A program made the translations under genes and the position numbers. A DNA stretch of 64,000 nucleotides from Hyphomicrobiales bacterium (GTDB lineage: Bacteria > Pseudomonadota > Alphaproteobacteria > Rhizobiales > Rhizobiaceae), in assembly GCA_900468625.1 (NCBI GenBank), contig UBUL01000034.1:36590-100589 (forward strand), given 5' to 3'. Positions 63,058 to 64,000 of the stretch are shown piece by piece (the first letter of the stretch is position 1; the number at the start of each line of letters is the position of its first letter). Below the pieces are notes generated by a model. That model searched no databases. It saw nothing but the letters and a program-made list of their open reading frames with translations, and was not told the origin of the DNA.

Positions 63058-63484
63058 GCTGCTGCGCCTACCCTGCCGCGCCTGATGACGGACCGCGGGG
63101 CTGTTCCTCCATGGGATGATAGCTTGCCGCCAACGATCGCTGGTCGCTGGACTGCGGCGCCACTCCGGCATCGAACCGCTCCGGCCACATCAAGGCAGGG
63201 CATCGCATGGGACGCAGCCACCTCGCCGGTGAGCATGGCGATGCCATCAACGCCGTCCTGGCTACCGCCGGCGACAACGTCTCTCTCCTCATCAACCGGT
63301 TCTCAGGTGGCTTTTGTCGCTGCCGCTCATCTGGCTGCACAGCGCAGCGAAAGCCCGTGCCGTTTAGCCTCTGTCATTGTTCACGGTCGACGCGCTACTC
63401 CATACAAAAGATCACGGCGCCTTGTGGGCGCCGTGAAGAGTTCGTTATATTTGAAGCCTAGTATTGAGCGGCTCCCGACAGATG
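63058..63484. other. Intergenic region with terminator, no gene
   Basis: About 430 bases. Short overlapping frames on both strands (for example 63085-63510 plus) lack ribosome binding sites and family features. The only clear element is the hairpin at 63405-63435. Confidence 0.5.
63405..63435 (-). terminator. Rho-independent terminator of the repeat-protein gene
   Basis: A perfect 9-bp stem, CACGGCGCC (63413-63421) with GGCGCCGTG (63427-63435), and a 5-base loop. On the minus strand the stem is followed by ATCTTTTGTATGG. It lies about 50 bases past the stop of the repeat protein. Confidence 0.7.
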
Positions 63485-64000
63485 TTAGCTCGCGTGATAA
63501 GCCGCGATAATGGCCGCCACCTGATCGGTATTCATCGCGGCTATCTGGCTCGACGTGACCGCTTGCACTTGATCACTCGAGAAGCTGCCTATGTCTGCCG
63601 TGGAGAGACCGGCGACAGCCGTCGTGCTGATAGCCGCAACATCCGCGGTGGAGAATGCAGCAATATCAGCCGTCGACAAGGCACCGATCTGACTTGAGTT
63701 TAGAGCCGCGGTCTGAGCCGTCGTCAGAGCACCGACCTGGGCAGAGCTCAGGGCACCGATCTGATCGGTTGACAGTCCGGTCACAGACTTCGAAGTCAGC
63801 GCGCCGATCTGCGTGGTCGAGAGGCCTGCGACATTGTCAGTTGTCAGAGCACCAAGCTGCGCTGCACTGAGCGTACCGACCTGGGAGGTGCTCAGCGCAC
63901 CGACCTGGGTCGAGGTGAGCGCGTGGATCTGCGAGGTCTTCAAGGTCCCCACTTGTGCGGTCGTCAAGGCGGCGGCCTGGTCGGAAGACAAGGCTGCCAC
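63485..64000 (-). CDS. Octapeptide-repeat protein, 5' part outside the window
   Basis: The frame is open at the right edge; 171 residues are visible. They form about 20 tandem octapeptides with consensus G-A-L-(S/T)-(T/S)-x-Q-(V/I), for example GALSTSQV, GALTTAQT, GALSTADI, and a short cap AAIIAAYHAS before the TAA at 63485. Codons vary between copies, so the repeat is old and kept at protein level. Such repeats occur in large surface or secreted proteins of alphaproteobacteria; function unknown. Confidence 0.8.
   Translation of the reverse strand: MAALSSDQAAALTTAQVGTLKTSQIHALTSTQVGALSTSQVGTLSAAQLGALTTDNVAGLSTTQIGALTSKSVTGLSTDQIGALSSAQVGALTTAQTAALNSSQIGALSTADIAAFSTADVAAISTTAVAGLSTADIGSFSSDQVQAVTSSQIAAMNTDQVAAIIAAYHAS

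Noticed and set aside
63085..63510. Plus-strand frame of 141 codons in the last spacer
   Set aside because: It crosses the terminator hairpin and the end of the repeat-protein gene and has no ribosome binding site.

Overview
The window reads as an accessory stretch of an alphaproteobacterial genome, most likely Rhizobium or a close relative. This is inferred from high-GC coding, two copies of a RIME-like rhizobial repeat (44219-44322 and 53680-53781), and families typical of Rhizobiales (DUF1344, DUF3422, several short conserved proteins). I saw no rRNA, tRNA, CRISPR array, insertion sequence or prophage. Both edges cut genes: an efflux adaptor on the left and a repeat protein on the right.

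Layout. 1-4050: the end of an RND efflux adaptor and its AcrB-type pump. 4197-13350 (minus strand): a ten-gene catabolic operon with a polyamine-type ABC importer, a NIPSNAP protein, an aldehyde dehydrogenase, an FMN-dependent (LLM) monooxygenase, a flavin reductase with an extra Nudix-like tail, an alpha/beta hydrolase and a DUF1185 protein. Next to it are an agmatinase-family gene broken by an in-frame TGA (13701-14624) and a FadR-type GntR regulator (14634-15329) whose probable operators flank the operon and its own start. 15417-17727: an ArsR-type regulator divergent from a metallophosphoesterase and a tyrosine-phosphatase-like protein, with a perfect dyad between them. 17988-21933: a two-component system divergent from three envelope genes; a TTCTTACRAA motif recurs in their control regions. 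21995-23901: short conserved proteins and a DUF488 protein. 24023-27400: an HPP-CBS membrane protein, a LysR regulator, 5-formyltetrahydrofolate cyclo-ligase and a small membrane protein. 27460-31678: a second RND efflux operon. 32276-36441: a VOC protein, two short regulator-like proteins, a secreted phosphodiesterase and a DUF1275 membrane protein.

36760-44221 is the most unusual block: an HTH gene translationally coupled to six genes of a hydrogenase-4-like membrane complex. Its large subunit lacks the Ni-Fe cysteines while its small subunit keeps the [4Fe-4S] cysteines, which fits an energy-converting-hydrogenase-related (Ehr) complex, not a hydrogenase. It ends in a RIME-like repeat and is followed by a DUF4365 protein with a degraded nuclease motif and a leaderless avidin-like protein.

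46125-53426 is a detoxification region: a DJ-1/PfpI protein, a zinc alcohol dehydrogenase, a YciI-like protein, a flavodoxin-like protein, two LysR regulators, a carboxymuconolactone-decarboxylase-like secreted protein, an aldo/keto reductase and a DUF2255 protein. 53928-63057 holds an OmpR-type two-component system divergent from an OB-fold membrane protein, a third RND pump (MdtB/C type), a HAD phosphatase and a DUF3422 protein. The window closes with a protein of about twenty octapeptide repeats (63485 onward, minus strand) and its terminator.
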